Shown piece by piece: positions 36,168-49,824 of a stretch of DNA of 64,000 nucleotides. The stretch covers positions 343,879 to 407,878 of the forward strand of contig VWZL01000272.1 of assembly GCA_013396915.1 (NCBI GenBank), read 5' to 3'. The notes below the pieces were generated by a model. The model worked only from the letters and a program-made list of their open reading frames with translations, searched no databases and had not been told where the DNA came from. Position 1 is the stretch's first letter. Each line of letters begins with the position of its first letter. Origin of the DNA: Stercorarius parasiticus (Eukaryota > Chordata > Aves > Charadriiformes > Stercorariidae). Made by a program: the position numbers and the translations under genes.

Positions 36168-38730
36168 TCCAAGATACTATGTCATTACTTGCAACTTATA
36201 AAAAAAAAACCACAACCATTTTAGAAACGTCTTAGGTAATAACATAGTGCAAAACTTTCAACATATATTTTGCAAAGAGCTTTTAAAATTTATCACTAAA
36301 AATCTCCCTGAATAAAACACAAAGAAGATAACACATCAATAATAACAGTGTATATTGTCTTGACAGTTGGTTTTACATAAACAATTCAACACAGAACAAG
36401 AACATAGTATTGTGGTGCACCTGTGTTTTGCAGAAAGCACACACTGTGTGATGTTACCTGCCAAAGTAATGAGATTTACAATGAAAAATATGAATAGAAC
36501 TTCGTAAGACAATTCATCGAGAGAGTATTGAATGCAAAAGCTATATAAAAATGCTATCAAGAAAATGACAACAGATATAAAGGAGTCCGCCATTCTGACT
36601 TAGTTTGAGCTAGCTGGACCTAGGTATTGCTTCTTATTTCCAAATATGTTGCTTTGTATCAGCAGTGTAGAAGACTAACTTAAAAATTCTCAAACTGTCT
36701 TGGTCAATGCTTCCCTCATTTAGGTTTGGACTACGTGTAAAAATAAATATGTAATGTTTGGGAAAAAGTGGAACCTGATGTACATAGTCCATGATTTGGT
36801 CTTATTACAATGCAGAAATTGAAGCATGTTGAGGACTGAAATGAACATTTGTCTTGCTGTGATAGCAGGTCAAACCTACCCGTACTGCTTCTAAATTTCA
36901 GTTATCCTAATCCGTAGAAGTCAGAGAACTACAGACCTGTTTGTAAGAAAACTCCTGTAATATAAATTATTCTTTCTATGCAGTCAACGTTTTAATACTA
37001 CTTAGCGTATGGCACAATGACATTTATTTGCCATTAATGAAATACTAATAATTTAAAGCAAATATTTGAACGTTATTCCTATAGACCTGCGTATTTTTGC
37101 TCTTCGTAGTCTCTCACTGTAATTATTATTGGTTCTGATTAAAGTGATGAATGATAAGAATTTAATTTCTAATGGCATCTTATAATAGCTATGTTGAATT
37201 TCCTATGCTGTATTTTTGCTCAGATCTTTTATTCTCTTTTGAAATTTCTATAATAATGAATGGATAGTGATCGGTGTTTTGTTATTGTCATATGTGATAG
37301 GCTCCTCAGACCATCTCTGTAATATCCTGGAGATTTGTTATTCAGGTTTGGGGCATTTTGAATTGGATATTTTGGTTTTAGCAATTGATTTTCTCTTCCA
37401 CCTAAAAAGGTGACCTGATAACCATACACATCCTGCTTAACTTCTTGGAAGACTTTATTACCTTATATTACATAATAATTCCTTCGCATCTTCAGGAATT
37501 TTCAGAGAGAAATAGAAATACCCCAAATTAGTTCCAGTACTTTTCCCATACTACTTTGTATTAAATGAGTCAGCATAACCAACAACTTTCAAAAGAATTG
37601 TTGTTTTACAGCTCAACAAAATCAATTTCTACTTTTGACCATTATTCAACATCATTTGAAATTCCTGAGAAAAGAATGGAAATAACATGTTCTGAGTTAC
37701 CCAGATGGCAGATCTCTTTTCAATGGGTCAGATACATCACCTGTAATTGCCTTTTGCAGGTCAATACCCAAATAAAGAGGGCCTAATCATAGCCAGAATT
37801 CCTAGGAATTAGATCTTGGTATGAAATGAAGAACACTTTATCTCACCTTTATATTCCTCATTGTTGAAAGAGTGTGCCATTGAATCTAAGCAGTGCACAC
37901 TCCTAGATCCTTTTCAAGCTTTCATGGATACTGGATATGAAATGAATGCAGCAGTTTCTATGGAAGTGTGGAATTCCCTCACACTGTAAATAAAGAAACA
38001 CATTTCATGACTTGATTTAGTAAAGCAACATGTGCTTTTCACTTACTGTTTGTACACCTGTAGCATAGACGAGGAACCAAATATAGATGATAGTCTCTTC
38101 GGTGAGGTATTTAGTACTTATACATGTATAAGCACTTGCCTTCTTTTTAAAGAATACAGACACAATCATGGAGACATAATACAAGAAGAATTCTTTTTCT
38201 AAAAGGTACCTCAAAAAATGAAAGTAAAAGCTACTCCAAAGAGCAGTTGAAAACCTAGTTTCCATTTAAAGTCTAACTACCTCTAGAATGAACTTCCATC
38301 ATGTAAGACCGTTTGCATTACACAGTAATTATCCGATCAAAATGCTTTGACTTTTTTCCTTACTGTCATTACGGTGGCATGCCTTGGACCTACTATATAC
38401 CAAATTTATCTAAAAATGTCTAAAGGAAGACGTTACTCTGCATACAAGTCTTCACAATCTATACAGCCTATTTTATGCTGATTGCCTGTATTACCACATC
38501 AAGAATAATTAGTTATGTGAATTAATAGTCTGCAGGGCTTCTATCATACACATATTTTTAATTAACTCTTTAATAAAAATCACAAACATGAACTAACCTA
38601 AGTAAGGTAACAAAGAACAAAAATCGGGATTTAAGTGCAACTTAAACAGAGAAACCCCTTTCTCTGTACTCAGGGTACTACAACTTTGCTGAAAGCTTAC
38701 TTCCCAGATAAATTCCAGCCTTTAATACTT

Positions 38731-38765
38731 TATTTTATTTTATCTTATTTTATTTTATTTTATTT
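38731..38765 (+). repeat. Pentanucleotide microsatellite (TATTT)7
   Basis: Seven TATTT units with one TATCT variant in third place, followed by a short T run. A pentanucleotide array typical of vertebrate genomes and likely to vary in length. Confidence 0.9.
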
Positions 38766-40915
38766 TTTTAAATGGAAGGATGACAGTTCCTTAAATACAG
38801 TGGTATTAGTGGTGCAGCTGTAATGAGGAAGAACAGATGACCAAGTCTTGTGGCAGCTGTGTGCTTCAGATAATATACTACAGAGAAGGATGAATTAGCT
38901 CAGAACCATCAGTCTAGAGAGAAAAATACGTGCTCACCCAGGGGACACTTATGTCATAAGCTTTCGTAAAACAGGAAAAAGTCTAGACAGATAGTTACAT
39001 GAAAGGCTCTCTTTTCTGAAAATTTACACAAAAGATATTTTAGAAAATGGAGGCATCTGTTACTTTACAAGTAAATCTCCTTCAGGTCATGTTATTAAAA
39101 ATAATAATGTCCTATATGTTGTGCTCACAGAGTGTCATCCCTCTGCTATGCATAGAATTTTGAGGGTATGCCACAGTCACCCAGGAAATTCATATCCTCC
39201 AGTGTTATATGAAATGCAAAAAGTTATGAATAGCTACTCTTTTTCTACATTTGCATTTTCAAAGCAATACAGATTATATTATTAACAAGCCTGCAGTTTG
39301 CAGTCCTTAAGACTCTAGAAGAAAGAGATATTAAATCTCCCATGTGATAAAACTAATTAAACAAAACCAGGGAATAGCAGGGCTGCCGTCTTCATTTTCT
39401 GGGAAGATCCTACTTGAAAACGTTGCATCTGACTCATTCCTCAAGGAAGTCCTTGAAATTATAGTACATTTGATCTGTTGATTGGTCAGACAAGGGATAA
39501 ACACACCCCATAGACAAATGGAGTTGACCTACTCCAACATTTCTTCCAGGGGGATCTTAAAGTGTGGTTTCAGTTACAGACAAAACTGAAGCTGAACTGT
39601 CATGGATTGACTACCTGTATTAACTGCAACTGCCATGGATTAAATGCGGCTGGAGCTGGTGAGTATTTATTCTGATGATGTAGTTGTTTATCAAAACAGC
39701 TGACTCATGAAAACATGGCTTTTCACAAGGTTAGGTTAGGGTTAATGATGCTGTTAGGGGGTTTCCCTCAGTGTTAGGACAGAATGTCCAATTTAATATC
39801 AGACTACAAGGAGGGAGGCAGAATATATAAGTGCATCCTATTCTTGGATATCACTTTTAGTTCTAAACCTGTTCTTTTCCTGTTTCTGGTTGGAGGTTTG
39901 GGTTTGTTCCCATCTCACCCTAGCTGAGGAAACTTGAGGTGTAGTTTATTCTGGGGCACATTTTAAACCTCTTATTTTGCTAAATGCATTAATTTTTGCA
40001 TAACAATACAACTAATTTAACCAGAATTACTTCTGTATTACCTCTTGTTTAAGTCAATCACATAAAGAGAAGGACCTGATTTCAGTTTTACTAGGCAAAC
40101 TCTTGCCCCACCCCACCCCATGTCCACCACTGCCCCAAAAAACCTTGTCTAAAAGAATTTGGCAGATCAGCTAAATTCTACAATGACTGGAATATTTTCA
40201 CATTATGAAAAAAAGGTTTCACACCAGGGTTTGACAGAAGGGAAAAAAAAAAAATCCTGAGAAGCTTTCTAAGGAGGGAACTGTTCTCAGCTGAGCTATA
40301 GCAAAGCTTTTGCAAGTCCATCTTGCTTGAGAGCTTTTTCATGTTTTTATTTGGTATCGTAGTCAGTATTATCAAAATCAAATTGTTCTCCCAATAAGTA
40401 ATAGAAATGTTTAATCCCAGATTCTTCTAACTGCATCATGGTTTATTCAATTGCTTTCATATTTTATTTTTAGCTTTTTATTCTATCCAGAGCACGTATG
40501 GTTTTACATTGTATTTAAAATATAGAAATAATTAAATATTCTACTTTTGTTGTAGAATCAGAAAATATGTGTCAAGAAAACTCTGAATTTCTCATCTGAG
40601 CATAGTTAAGTGGCTTAGACCAAGAAATAATTTCAATATCACAGTTCTGTTTGGAATCATAAGACACTAAAACTGATGTCAAACGCTTCACACTTGCCAG
40701 CTTAAAGAATACAGCCTCTGTTACCTACAAGGATGAATTTTCACTTCAAATGTACCAAAAAAATCAGTATTTCAGAGCTAGAAGAAACTCAGGGAAAGAT
40801 CTTTAGCACCACTGTGAATAGGGACATTTAATTTGCTCTTTATTGTTCTCTGCATGGATGATAGAAATGAGACACAAATTTAATGCTCTCCATTTAGTAT
40901 TGCTTCCTACTAAAA

Positions 40916-40931
40916 AAATAAATAAATAAAT
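40916..40931 (+). repeat. Short (AAAT) microsatellite
   Basis: About four AAAT units following an A run. Confidence 0.7.
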
Positions 40932-43900
40932 TCTGGCTTGGCCATTAGGCAGTTGAGAATTTAAAGGTTAATGGCAGTTTGTGGTAATTTACTGTGACCC
41001 AATCTGCATTACATCTGTATCTGTTACTTTTCCCAGTCATCAACATTTAGTGCTTTGCATAACGGTCATAAAAAAAGCATAGTTCTAATCATTTTACAGG
41101 TTTTACCAGAAATATATGATACAGGCTGTCAAGGCTATTTGGAGTTCAGTATGCAGAGTTCATTGAGAAGAATGTCTTATCCTACTGGCTTGGCAAAAGA
41201 AAATCAATACATGAATTACATTTGAAATTTCACGTTCAAATGATTGCAGATTTTCTGATAGAACATAGTCAGAAAATACAGATCCAGTAGCATGTTTTCA
41301 GAAATCTATTTGTTTGAACAAATTTTTACAGTTATGTGTCCTACTGCTTCTACTGATGAACTTGGGTTCTCTGTATCTGTAAGTATTAGACAACTTTTGT
41401 GATGGTTCGTTGTGATTCAATGGAGTATGGATTGTTGTGATTCAGTGTTGTCTGGTTGTCAAGTTTAGCCTATGCCAATTAAAATGATACGATAAGAATG
41501 CCAAAGGAATAAGACATATATCCATAGAGATATAATAAAGAAAGCAGGCTTATCTGGTTTATTTTAGGAGTGTACCCGTATATAGAGCTGAGTTTAATTT
41601 AGTGGTTAAAATTACCTGACAGGTTGAAAATAACCTTAATCCAAACTATGTGTTATTTGTTTCAGATAAACTTGTATTTAACTCAAAGCCTTGGAAATGC
41701 GAACTTGACAAATACTTAATTATGAGAGGTGTATGAAGATTGGACATGGCAAGAAGTGAGTAAAAATGAATTGAATATTTAATTAATAAATTGTCTTTGT
41801 ACCAATTTCTAGCAGTGCAATTGACAGTGATCACAATAAAGGAATGTTTGCTAAGATATGAAAACTACCAGAGTATGTGGTTTCCTAGGAAAAATAATGC
41901 ATTAAGTCTGAGTTGTATCTAACAAGGGTTTTGTTGTTTGTTTGGGTTTGTTTTCTGGGTTTTTTTGATTTTTTCTGGGTGCTTTTTTTTTCCCCCCCCG
42001 CAGGTCTCGGAATCAGCCTTGTATTAAAGTTGGAATTCAGTTGCAGTATAGATTGAAATTTTATTTCAACTCCTGTAATTTTCATGGAACAAAGGTTGAT
42101 TGCTTTAATTGCCCAGTAAGCAGAGGGAAGTAAAACATCTGTTATTTGTTTGAATTAATATGCATTTATCAGATATCACTGCCTGTATGCTATCTTTTTT
42201 TCTGAATCCGATCTTATTTGTATTTCTGGGAGAAACACTGTAAGGGGGGACTAACTAGGTGATATTTTGTTACATCAAATAAAATACTTAAGAAATACAG
42301 GTATATTTTGTAAATAAAACCTTGTGGAGTTTAGCATTGAATAGAGATCAATGTAATTACTGAAAATAACATTTATACTTGCACTCCATTTGACACCGTT
42401 CACTAGACAACAGATCTGAGAGTCAGGCTGATGCAATGCAATTCAGCTTGTAAACTTCTTTTCAATCTGTTTGCAAGAACGTCCCTAAAGACTAATGATC
42501 CATCTGAGTGAAAAGTTTACATGAAGTGTGGTTAATTAGTATCTTTTTATTCACATGTTCTGACAGCATTAGAATATAACTTATAGCACACGTGAAGAAA
42601 ATTGAAGAACCTTCCTAAACTTGTTTGAATTTAAAAACCTAAGGTCTGCTGCTGCAGTCAAGTCCTACTTGATAATGGAGGTTTTCTTTTTTCTTGCCTG
42701 CTTGTATTGATTTTTAATTGAGTTATCGACCTTTAAGAGGAAACTCAGTCTCATTTCTCCTCAAGAAAGTTATTCCTAAAAAAAAAAAAATTAAAAAAGT
42801 TAATGAATGCGAGCATGGACTGTGTTTGTGCTTTCTTTGATGTAAGGCATTTAAAAAAAAGAACGTTCTTTTTCTGGTGATACTCAAACAAAAAGAACTA
42901 AGATGAAATGAGGAAGTGGTGAGGTGATTCTGGGATTGGTCTAATTAAAGAAGGACTAAGAGAAGATAACCAAACTGATACCAGTTATGCCTTCCAGCTC
43001 TGCTTCCTTTCTGACTCAAAACTAAAAGTAGCGTAGAACAATTCAGTCAAAATTGAATAATCCTAAAAAAAACACCAGAGATTAAAGTATCAAAGAAATA
43101 ACAATACAAACAGCTGCTACAGCCCACTCTGTCTTCAAATGCCTTATGACTTTACTAAAGCATTTATAGAAACAGCATGCCACCTACATGCATACATGGC
43201 CATAAACAATTTGTGCTTGGGTCAGGCACCATGTCTCCAGAAAACCTCCCTCTCTATTAACATTCAAGGAAGAAGAGACAGCTGTGACTGTTCAGTCTAA
43301 ACTACCATGGAAAATAGAAACAGCACTGTATAGGAAGAGACAGTTGAGTGAATAATTTGTTGTAAATTATGTATTTGATTAAGTTAGTCCTTTATTCTCC
43401 TTGTGGCCTCCCTATAAATAGATTGTGATTTCCTCCCATTTATTTTTCATTATATTTTACCCTGTAAATATCATTAAAAAGTCTTATCCAATGTATTTAC
43501 ACAGATTATTGCAAATGCAATCAGCGTTGCTTCTGTATTGTCCTCGTGACTCAAAGAGATTGTATTCCTTTCATTCTTGCTGTCTTCATTTCAGGAATCA
43601 CAACTGGTAGATGATATAGCTCTCTATATCAGCATCTCAATCTGCACTTCCCTAAAAAGAAAGTCAGGTGGAAATACATTTCCTTTTTTAGTGAATTTAA
43701 GCTTACTGACTATAGGCTTGTTTTTCTTAGTTACTCGGGGAAGAAATCCACCAACCACCCAGAGACCCATGTATCATAGGATGCAAGTTATTGGTATTTT
43801 CCTCTTACTGTCTGTGTTTGACTGGCCTGCATGGCTGGCCTTCGTATTTATCCAGTTTCCCATTTCCTCCCTAGTGAGAAGATAAATATTTTAAATCAAG

Positions 43901-44704
43901 AGGCCTTGAAACTCTTGGTACCAAGTGCTTTTAAAGAGCTGGCTAAGAATACATATGGCAAGTCATGCTCATAGTTCTGGGTGACTCCAAATACTACTGG
44001 ACAAATATATGGCTTATTCTTAAGAAGCTGGAAGGCTTGGGCTGATAAAAGTCCCAGCCAATAAATGGAAAGGTGATAAAATATTCAGGTAATAAAAAGT
44101 TACAGTATAGCACCATAAAGAAAACAGTCCACATTTTTTTTTGTTTGGCTTTTTGTGTGTTTGGTTTTCTTAGGAGTGGCAGAATGGGCTTTTTTATTTT
44201 TTTATTTTTTTTTATGATAAATAAGATTTGCCAAAGTGGCCTGATTTCTTAGATTACATGTTTTAGTGAACAGAGGTAAATACCTATATGTATTATGTTC
44301 ATGCACTGTTGAGAGATAGGCTTTAATATTGCATTAAATTTAAAAGGATCAACACTCCTTAATCATCAGTAAGACATACCCTCAGTTGATTAAGGATGGC
44401 CTGCTGATTGATTTCAGGCACACTTGATGATGAAACATTTTCATTGAACAGTAGATCTTACAGTTGTCTCCATGGAGAACAGTACTAGGCTAGTATCAAA
44501 ATTTTCATCATTTGGTGTGAATACAACACTAGTCAAAAAGGGTGAAAAAACACATTAAAATGGCTAGAACAGTCATAGTGGTATAGGTGGAATGCAAACA
44601 TGGTAGGTAACTATGTACAGATGGACACAAGGCAACCATAAAGACCTGAATGGCCTAATGAGGTTCATTGAACCCCTAAAAGTATCTGAATTTTTAAAAA
44701 ACTT

Positions 44705-44930
44705 TCAGATGGGAAATAAGAAATGTAGGTCAGTCCAAAAGGCTATGGACCAGAGACTGGAAAACTAGGACTTGAAGGTTTTAAAGGGTCAATAGTTGAT
44801 CTTGAGCTCCTAATGTAATATTATGGAAAAAAAAGATATGGTGAAGCTTAACTGTATCAGCAGGAATACTGCTAATAAGAGGAGAAGGAGGTGACTTTTA
44901 CTTCTGCTTATGGTACAGGGAAAATAATTT
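44705..44930 (+). mobile_element. Ancient CR1-type LINE fragment (RT C-terminal part)
   Basis: The stretch carries, in order, an 'agttgatcttgagct' block, an 'ctaatgtaatattatgg' block and a 'tgtatcagcaggaatactg' block. These follow the nucleotide order of the late part of CR1 reverse transcriptase in amniotes, where the protein has a V-D-H-E-L-like segment followed later by a Cys-Ile-Asn-Arg-like segment. Frames are broken and no tail is recognisable, so the copy is very old and both boundaries are approximate. It may extend to about 44560 upstream or 45040 downstream. Confidence 0.55.
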
Positions 44931-47770
44931 TGAAACATAACTATATTTTGAAGTCTCTGAAAAAGAGGGTTGGTAGTTTTTAAGGAAGTTATTCTCTGGT
45001 CCTCAAATAACAGGTTCAACATAAAGGGTTCAATTCATACTGTTGGCTAAAGGAAGATCAAGAACTGACTTTGTGAGCCTTTCAATCTTTTGGAAAAAGT
45101 CACACCAAAATCAAGAGGTAGAAAGTAAAGGTAAATAATGAATGGATACAAGTACAAATAAACGTGAGCAGAACAGAGATCATGTAATCTTGGGTGCAAA
45201 GCAATGGGAATTAAAGGAAAGATTTCCAGTAATTTCAATGGCTTCTGAAACTGTTCCTTAGAGATGTAAATAGATAACTGCGTATCTCAAATATACCTAA
45301 ATTGTATTTTCGTTTATTTGAACCTGAATGAGTTTTGGTTCAATTTGAAAAATCCTGTTCAGGATCAACATGCATTATTCAGAGCTGTGAGGGAAGATGC
45401 GTGTTCACTGGGTAACAGTGATGAATATAATTAGTTATAATAGTTACTCTGAGGTTTAATGATGCTTATGAAATAATAAATAATGGCAATGTCATGTGCC
45501 ACACTTTAAATAATTGATTGCTTAATAGCATTTTGAAGGGAATTCAGTTCCCATAGAGATCAGCATGAGAGCAGAGGATCTTTGATTGCATTTTAGTGTT
45601 TACAAGTAATAGTGAGGGACATATTTCCAAAGACTTACGTGTTCATTTCAACTCAGAGATGTATGAAATAATTGGCTAAAGCAAACTAAAAAGCCATTTT
45701 GAAAATCCCATTTTATCTGCTACATTATTCTGTCCTTTTTATTTTCAATAGTTACTGGCCTGTGCTAAACTTTAGACTAAATATTTTTAATAAAAATCTT
45801 TGCTTCAGATGGTTCAACTATACTTTCTCTACCTTGTCTATTTCAGTGCTTTATTTGAAGAGAAAAGCAGGTGTACAGAAAGAAAAGAGAGACAAGAGGA
45901 ACAGGCTGTAAAATTGTTAGCAGTAGTAGAAATACTTAATTTTGTCCTATTTCTTAAGTAGTACTGAGTTTCATTTGCTCCATTTAAGACACTTGCAGGA
46001 GAAACGAATATTTTGGTTAATTCAATGCAAAACAGTCATCAGACTGTTCAGAAAGCATTCACTTAGCTCCTTTTTTCTGTTATTTTTCTTCTTTTCACAT
46101 TCCACAATTCCTCTAATACATTAACTTTCTGTATCAGGCAAAACACCTTACTCCTGAAAATTCTCTTCTTAGCAGATCTTTCATATCCTCATAACTCAAT
46201 GTTATTCTTCACAAAAGAGTGGGAGATTAAGAACCTGCATTTATTAAATTTTGCAATAAGCATCTGGAATATCATTAAAATGAAACTCCACAAAAGGGGT
46301 CTATTTTCTGAAAGGGTATAATATTTTATAACGTAATGCAAGTCAGTTAGAGAAAAAAGGAAATAAAAACAAAACCAAAAATTAAATTAATTTTAATATT
46401 ATTTTTAATATTAATTAAAAAAGCTTGAAAGCCAGTGATAAAAATACTGAACTACTATTATTTTTTAATACTTTTCAGCTATTATATTTTCTACGCTATT
46501 TTTGAAAGCATTTTCCCTGCATCATTTCAGGCAAATCCTGCACCTTCATGTGTAGAGGGTCTTCTCTCAGGAGACATTCAGACAGAAGTTTAGAGGGTAT
46601 AAATGTTCATAGAAGTATGCTCTGAATAATCTTGCAGTATCATTTCCGTACTCTGCATTTTTACTCTTCATTAAGCTGACTATCTTGGTGGCAAGACATT
46701 ATGCCATGATGCCTAGAGATTTGTATTTGAAATCAGTCATAAGCATCCTGTTCCAAAATACAGTACAAGCCAAACAGAACTTGGAAATGACCCCAGGGTA
46801 CCAGTGGAAGAAGAGTGGAGGAGGAAAAACTTTCATGTGTCATCTCTAGAAGTGGTCCCTGAGGAAACTGCCTCTTAAGTCTGTAGTGGGGGAAAATAGC
46901 CAGTACCAACAGCATTGAATGTTTGGATAGGATGACTTTGGGGAAATCTACAGGTTTTGAATAGCCATAAAGAATTGCTGTTCTCATTAGAAATAGATGT
47001 GAAAATCCAGAAATGATTCATTGCTACATAAGATCAGAATACAGGAAGTAAGATTTGCCAGTAAAATTTTAGAAATAACAGAATTTTATGCACAGATTCT
47101 GGACTCCAATCTGAAGTAGATTTTTTCTGCATCTCATTTAAAATTTCAAAGTTCTACTTGTTTATTTTTCCCCCTTCCTATGAAATTTATTTCATTACTT
47201 TGTAATGAACTTTGGCATACAGTGAGAATAGAAGTATTGTGAATTTGTTGCTGGTTGAAGATTGGGTGTTTATTTTTCATCAAGGTGTTTTTCTTGTCTT
47301 CCAAGAGCTGTAGTTTGTAAAGTAGAAATGGAAATAAATAGAAATAAAACAGAAACTATTCAAACTGAAAACTGTTAATATTGAAAGAAATAGCTGTAAA
47401 GTCATTAAGCAGTTGATAGAACCCAAGTTTTGCATGACTTATTCTGAAAATCATTTTTTATCTAGAAAACAAGTCAAATATTCAGGCAACATTGGCAAGC
47501 TTTTCATGACAGGTTGGTGAGTTTTTGTCTACCTTACCTTTTGTATGAAAAGAGAAATGCAGTATATTTGAAGATTAAGATCAAACCTAATATATGTCTG
47601 AGAGGAAAAAAATTTCAGTGCACATTAGTAAAGCTCCTGAATATCCTACATAACATGTATGCACTTGAAAAAAAAAAGGCAAACAAAAAATCACAACCAA
47701 ACTTAATCGTATTTTAAAGCTTCAAAATGGTACTTTCAGTGCCCCTGTTTCAATGACCAGCTTCCAGGAA

Positions 47771-47782
47771 GAGAGAGAGAGA
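47771..47782 (+). repeat. (GA)6 dinucleotide run
   Basis: Six GA units with purine-rich flanks. Confidence 0.75.
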
Positions 47783-48727
47783 AAGCATTTTTCTGTGAAC
47801 TTGATGCTTGATGCATTCCTGAAATAAATTTGTGTTCACTTCTCAGCTAGTAATTATTTAATTATTCATTCCTTTACAATGAATAAAATCAAGACTATAT
47901 TACCCTTGATGCATTCAGCTGGAGAATACAACTTTGCAAAATAGATGTGTGAAGCTAGGTTTCCAAATGTATTTTTCGACACTGACATATGGGTTTTGAT
48001 ACTTTGAAGTACCAAGAATTCAGCAACCTCCTGCAAGAATTTATAGGACCTGTTTGAAGCACAGTATTTTGGAAAATATGGCTTACAATTGCATGTCTAA
48101 ATTTAGTTCTGGGCCTTGTTTTAAGTCAGTGATTAAAAAAAAAAAACGGTGTTGACTAATATGTTGCATTGCATAGATATGTATTTCATCTCCCATTTCA
48201 CCAAACTAATTTTTCTCAGGTTTTTGGTTCTTCTTCCTAAAATTGTTGTAAAAAGAAGGTTTATTGTTACTGTTGTAGCTTGAAAGTATTTGAAAGAAAA
48301 GCAAAAAATACAGCGAGCTTCCAAATCAAGAATGTCCATTCATTTGAAAAGGAATTTCAGATGCCAGATTTTGCAGTCATATTCCATCTCACCATCATAC
48401 TATATATCTTTGGGTTCATCTTCTGGTTCTTATTCTGAGGCAAATGAGAACATGTGGTCCAACAAGCACACTGAAGAACGTGGGCAGGCAGTCCATAGGA
48501 ATCAAGCAGAGACAGCTTTATGACTGATTTTATTTCTAAAAAGCCCTTAGCTCTGACTATTTCCCCCTATAGACATGTTGAAATTGTCCTGCAGCACTTG
48601 CTTCTTTTAAAGACCATCTAAAAGTAAGATGTTCTGAGACTGCTCTCACCAAGCCTTCCTTGAACACTGATGGGGAACCGTTCTCTTTTCCTGCGTTTCT
48701 CTTTCCATTCGCTCTCTGAGATATGAG

Positions 48728-48746
48728 AGTGTGTGTGTGAGAGTGT
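48728..48746 (+). repeat. Imperfect GT dinucleotide run
   Basis: GTGTGTGTG interrupted by GAGA and followed by GTGTG. A short imperfect microsatellite. Confidence 0.65.
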
Positions 48747-49043
48747 GCTTTGCTGCTTTCAACTACAGATCAGGAAAGACACCTACCTCCACCTTAATAA
48801 TGTATTTAATTCAAAGTTCATGGAAAAAAGAAGCAACCCAAAATTTAATGGACTATCTCTGGGAAATGTGAACAACTTAGGTAGTGTTCTAAGCTCCTCT
48901 GCTCTGTTGTAAGTGGTGATTTTTGCTGCTCATATGTTCTCCATTGTAATAATTCAATAAGATATACTGAAAGGGCAAATGTTCATGTTATTTTATTTTT
49001 TAAATCATTTTGGTAAAGGATCAAAGCCATAAACTAAATGAAT

Positions 49044-49088
49044 CGTGTGTGTATGCGAGTGTATTTGTGTGCTTGCATGTGTGTGTGG
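49044..49088 (+). repeat. Degenerate GT-rich microsatellite
   Basis: Several GTGTG blocks are separated by TATGCGA, TATTT and CTTGCAT interruptions over about 45 bases. This fits a decayed (GT)n array. Confidence 0.7.
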
Positions 49089-49372
49089 TTTATTTAGTAT
49101 TATAAAATCCCTGCTGTGAAAACTCGATCCCACATAAACAGGGAAAATTGTTGGAAACTATTGCATCTCAGGAAATAACAAAGCTAAAGGGTTAGGTTGT
49201 AATTAATCTTTTAATATTCATTACTTAAACAGATATATTCAAGTCAGTTCAGTACAAAGCAGACATTTTCTGATTTTAAATAGAGGATAGCATCCTCAGA
49301 AAGCTAGTTAATAAATAGAAAATGAAGAAAAAAACTCATTTGTCTGTCTCAGTGCCTGTGTTCATATAGGCT

Positions 49373-49432
49373 GTTATTTTAGACAAAATCCTTGACATTT
49401 TTCTATGTTATAGAGCTCTTAACATGACGTCA
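49373..49432 (+). repeat. Local direct duplication, copy 1
   Basis: The core 40 bases from 49373 match the 40 bases from 49763 with about three mismatches. Both begin GTTATTTTAGACAAA. Weaker similarity continues into the following 20 or so bases. The spacing is 390 bp. No known repeat family was recognised. Confidence 0.75.
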
Positions 49433-49762
49433 GTAAAAAAACCCAGAGAACAAAACAAAAAAATCAACAAAAATAGAATAAAATATTTATGAATGACCGA
49501 TCTGAAGAAAATTTCAAAAACTTGCACTGTGCAGTCAGAGTATCCTCTGAGAAAACTAGATAACTATTATTGGAAAAAGAACCCAACTGAGAGCATTACA
49601 AAAATGCTGAAAAATATCTAAGTTCAAGAGCTAGATGTGTTTAGGTGCTGAATAAGAAGGTTGAGATATGGTATGATGGCTTTTAATAAATGTGTCAGGG
49701 GCGTGCTGTAGTAGGTACAAAGTTTATATGGACTGATGGTACTGAGTCCGTAGGGATTGTTA

Positions 49763-49824
49763 GTTATTTTAGACAAAGTCCTTGTCATTTTTCCATGTTA
49801 TATAGAGTTTAATGTATTGCCAGT
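49763..49824 (+). repeat. Local direct duplication, copy 2
   Basis: Partner of 49373-49432, with a 2-bp insertion after the shared ATGTTAT. Upstream and downstream similarity fades quickly, so either the duplicated unit was short or most of a longer duplication has decayed. Confidence 0.75.

Larger units (their letters stand above)
22702..44704. other. About 22 kb with no recognisable interspersed repeat
   Basis: Across this whole interval I found no CR1 tail, no LTR terminus and no SINE. There are only homopolymers, short microsatellites and a few hairpins, listed separately. No exon could be supported. The longest open frames (about 94-102 codons, e.g. 22929-23213, 43577-43885) match nothing known to me. 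AT-rich throughout, with marked A/T runs near 22861-22905, 25378-25391 and 32465-32490. The absence of insertions could mean very old decayed repeats below recognition, or selection against insertions. Confidence 0.5.
44931..49372. other. Unique AT-rich non-coding stretch
   Basis: No named repeat. An A/T-only near-palindrome lies around 46379-46425, where TAATATT and AATATTA face each other across a T-rich loop. A (GA)6 run is at 47771-47782. GT-rich runs are at 48728-48746 and 49044-49088. No exon supported. Confidence 0.5.

Noticed and set aside
39729..39746. GGTTAGGTTAGGGTTA, telomere-like
   Set aside because: Only about two and a half units with one imperfect. Too short for an interstitial telomeric array.
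41406..41450. TTGTTGTGATTCA-like word repeated at ~25-bp spacing
   Set aside because: Two imperfect copies only, with no wider structure.
43577..43885. 102-codon frame preceded by a fair splice acceptor (…TCTTCATTTCAG at about 43595)
   Set aside because: No convincing donor site and no recognisable protein. In 64 kb of AT-rich DNA such frames and acceptors are expected by chance.
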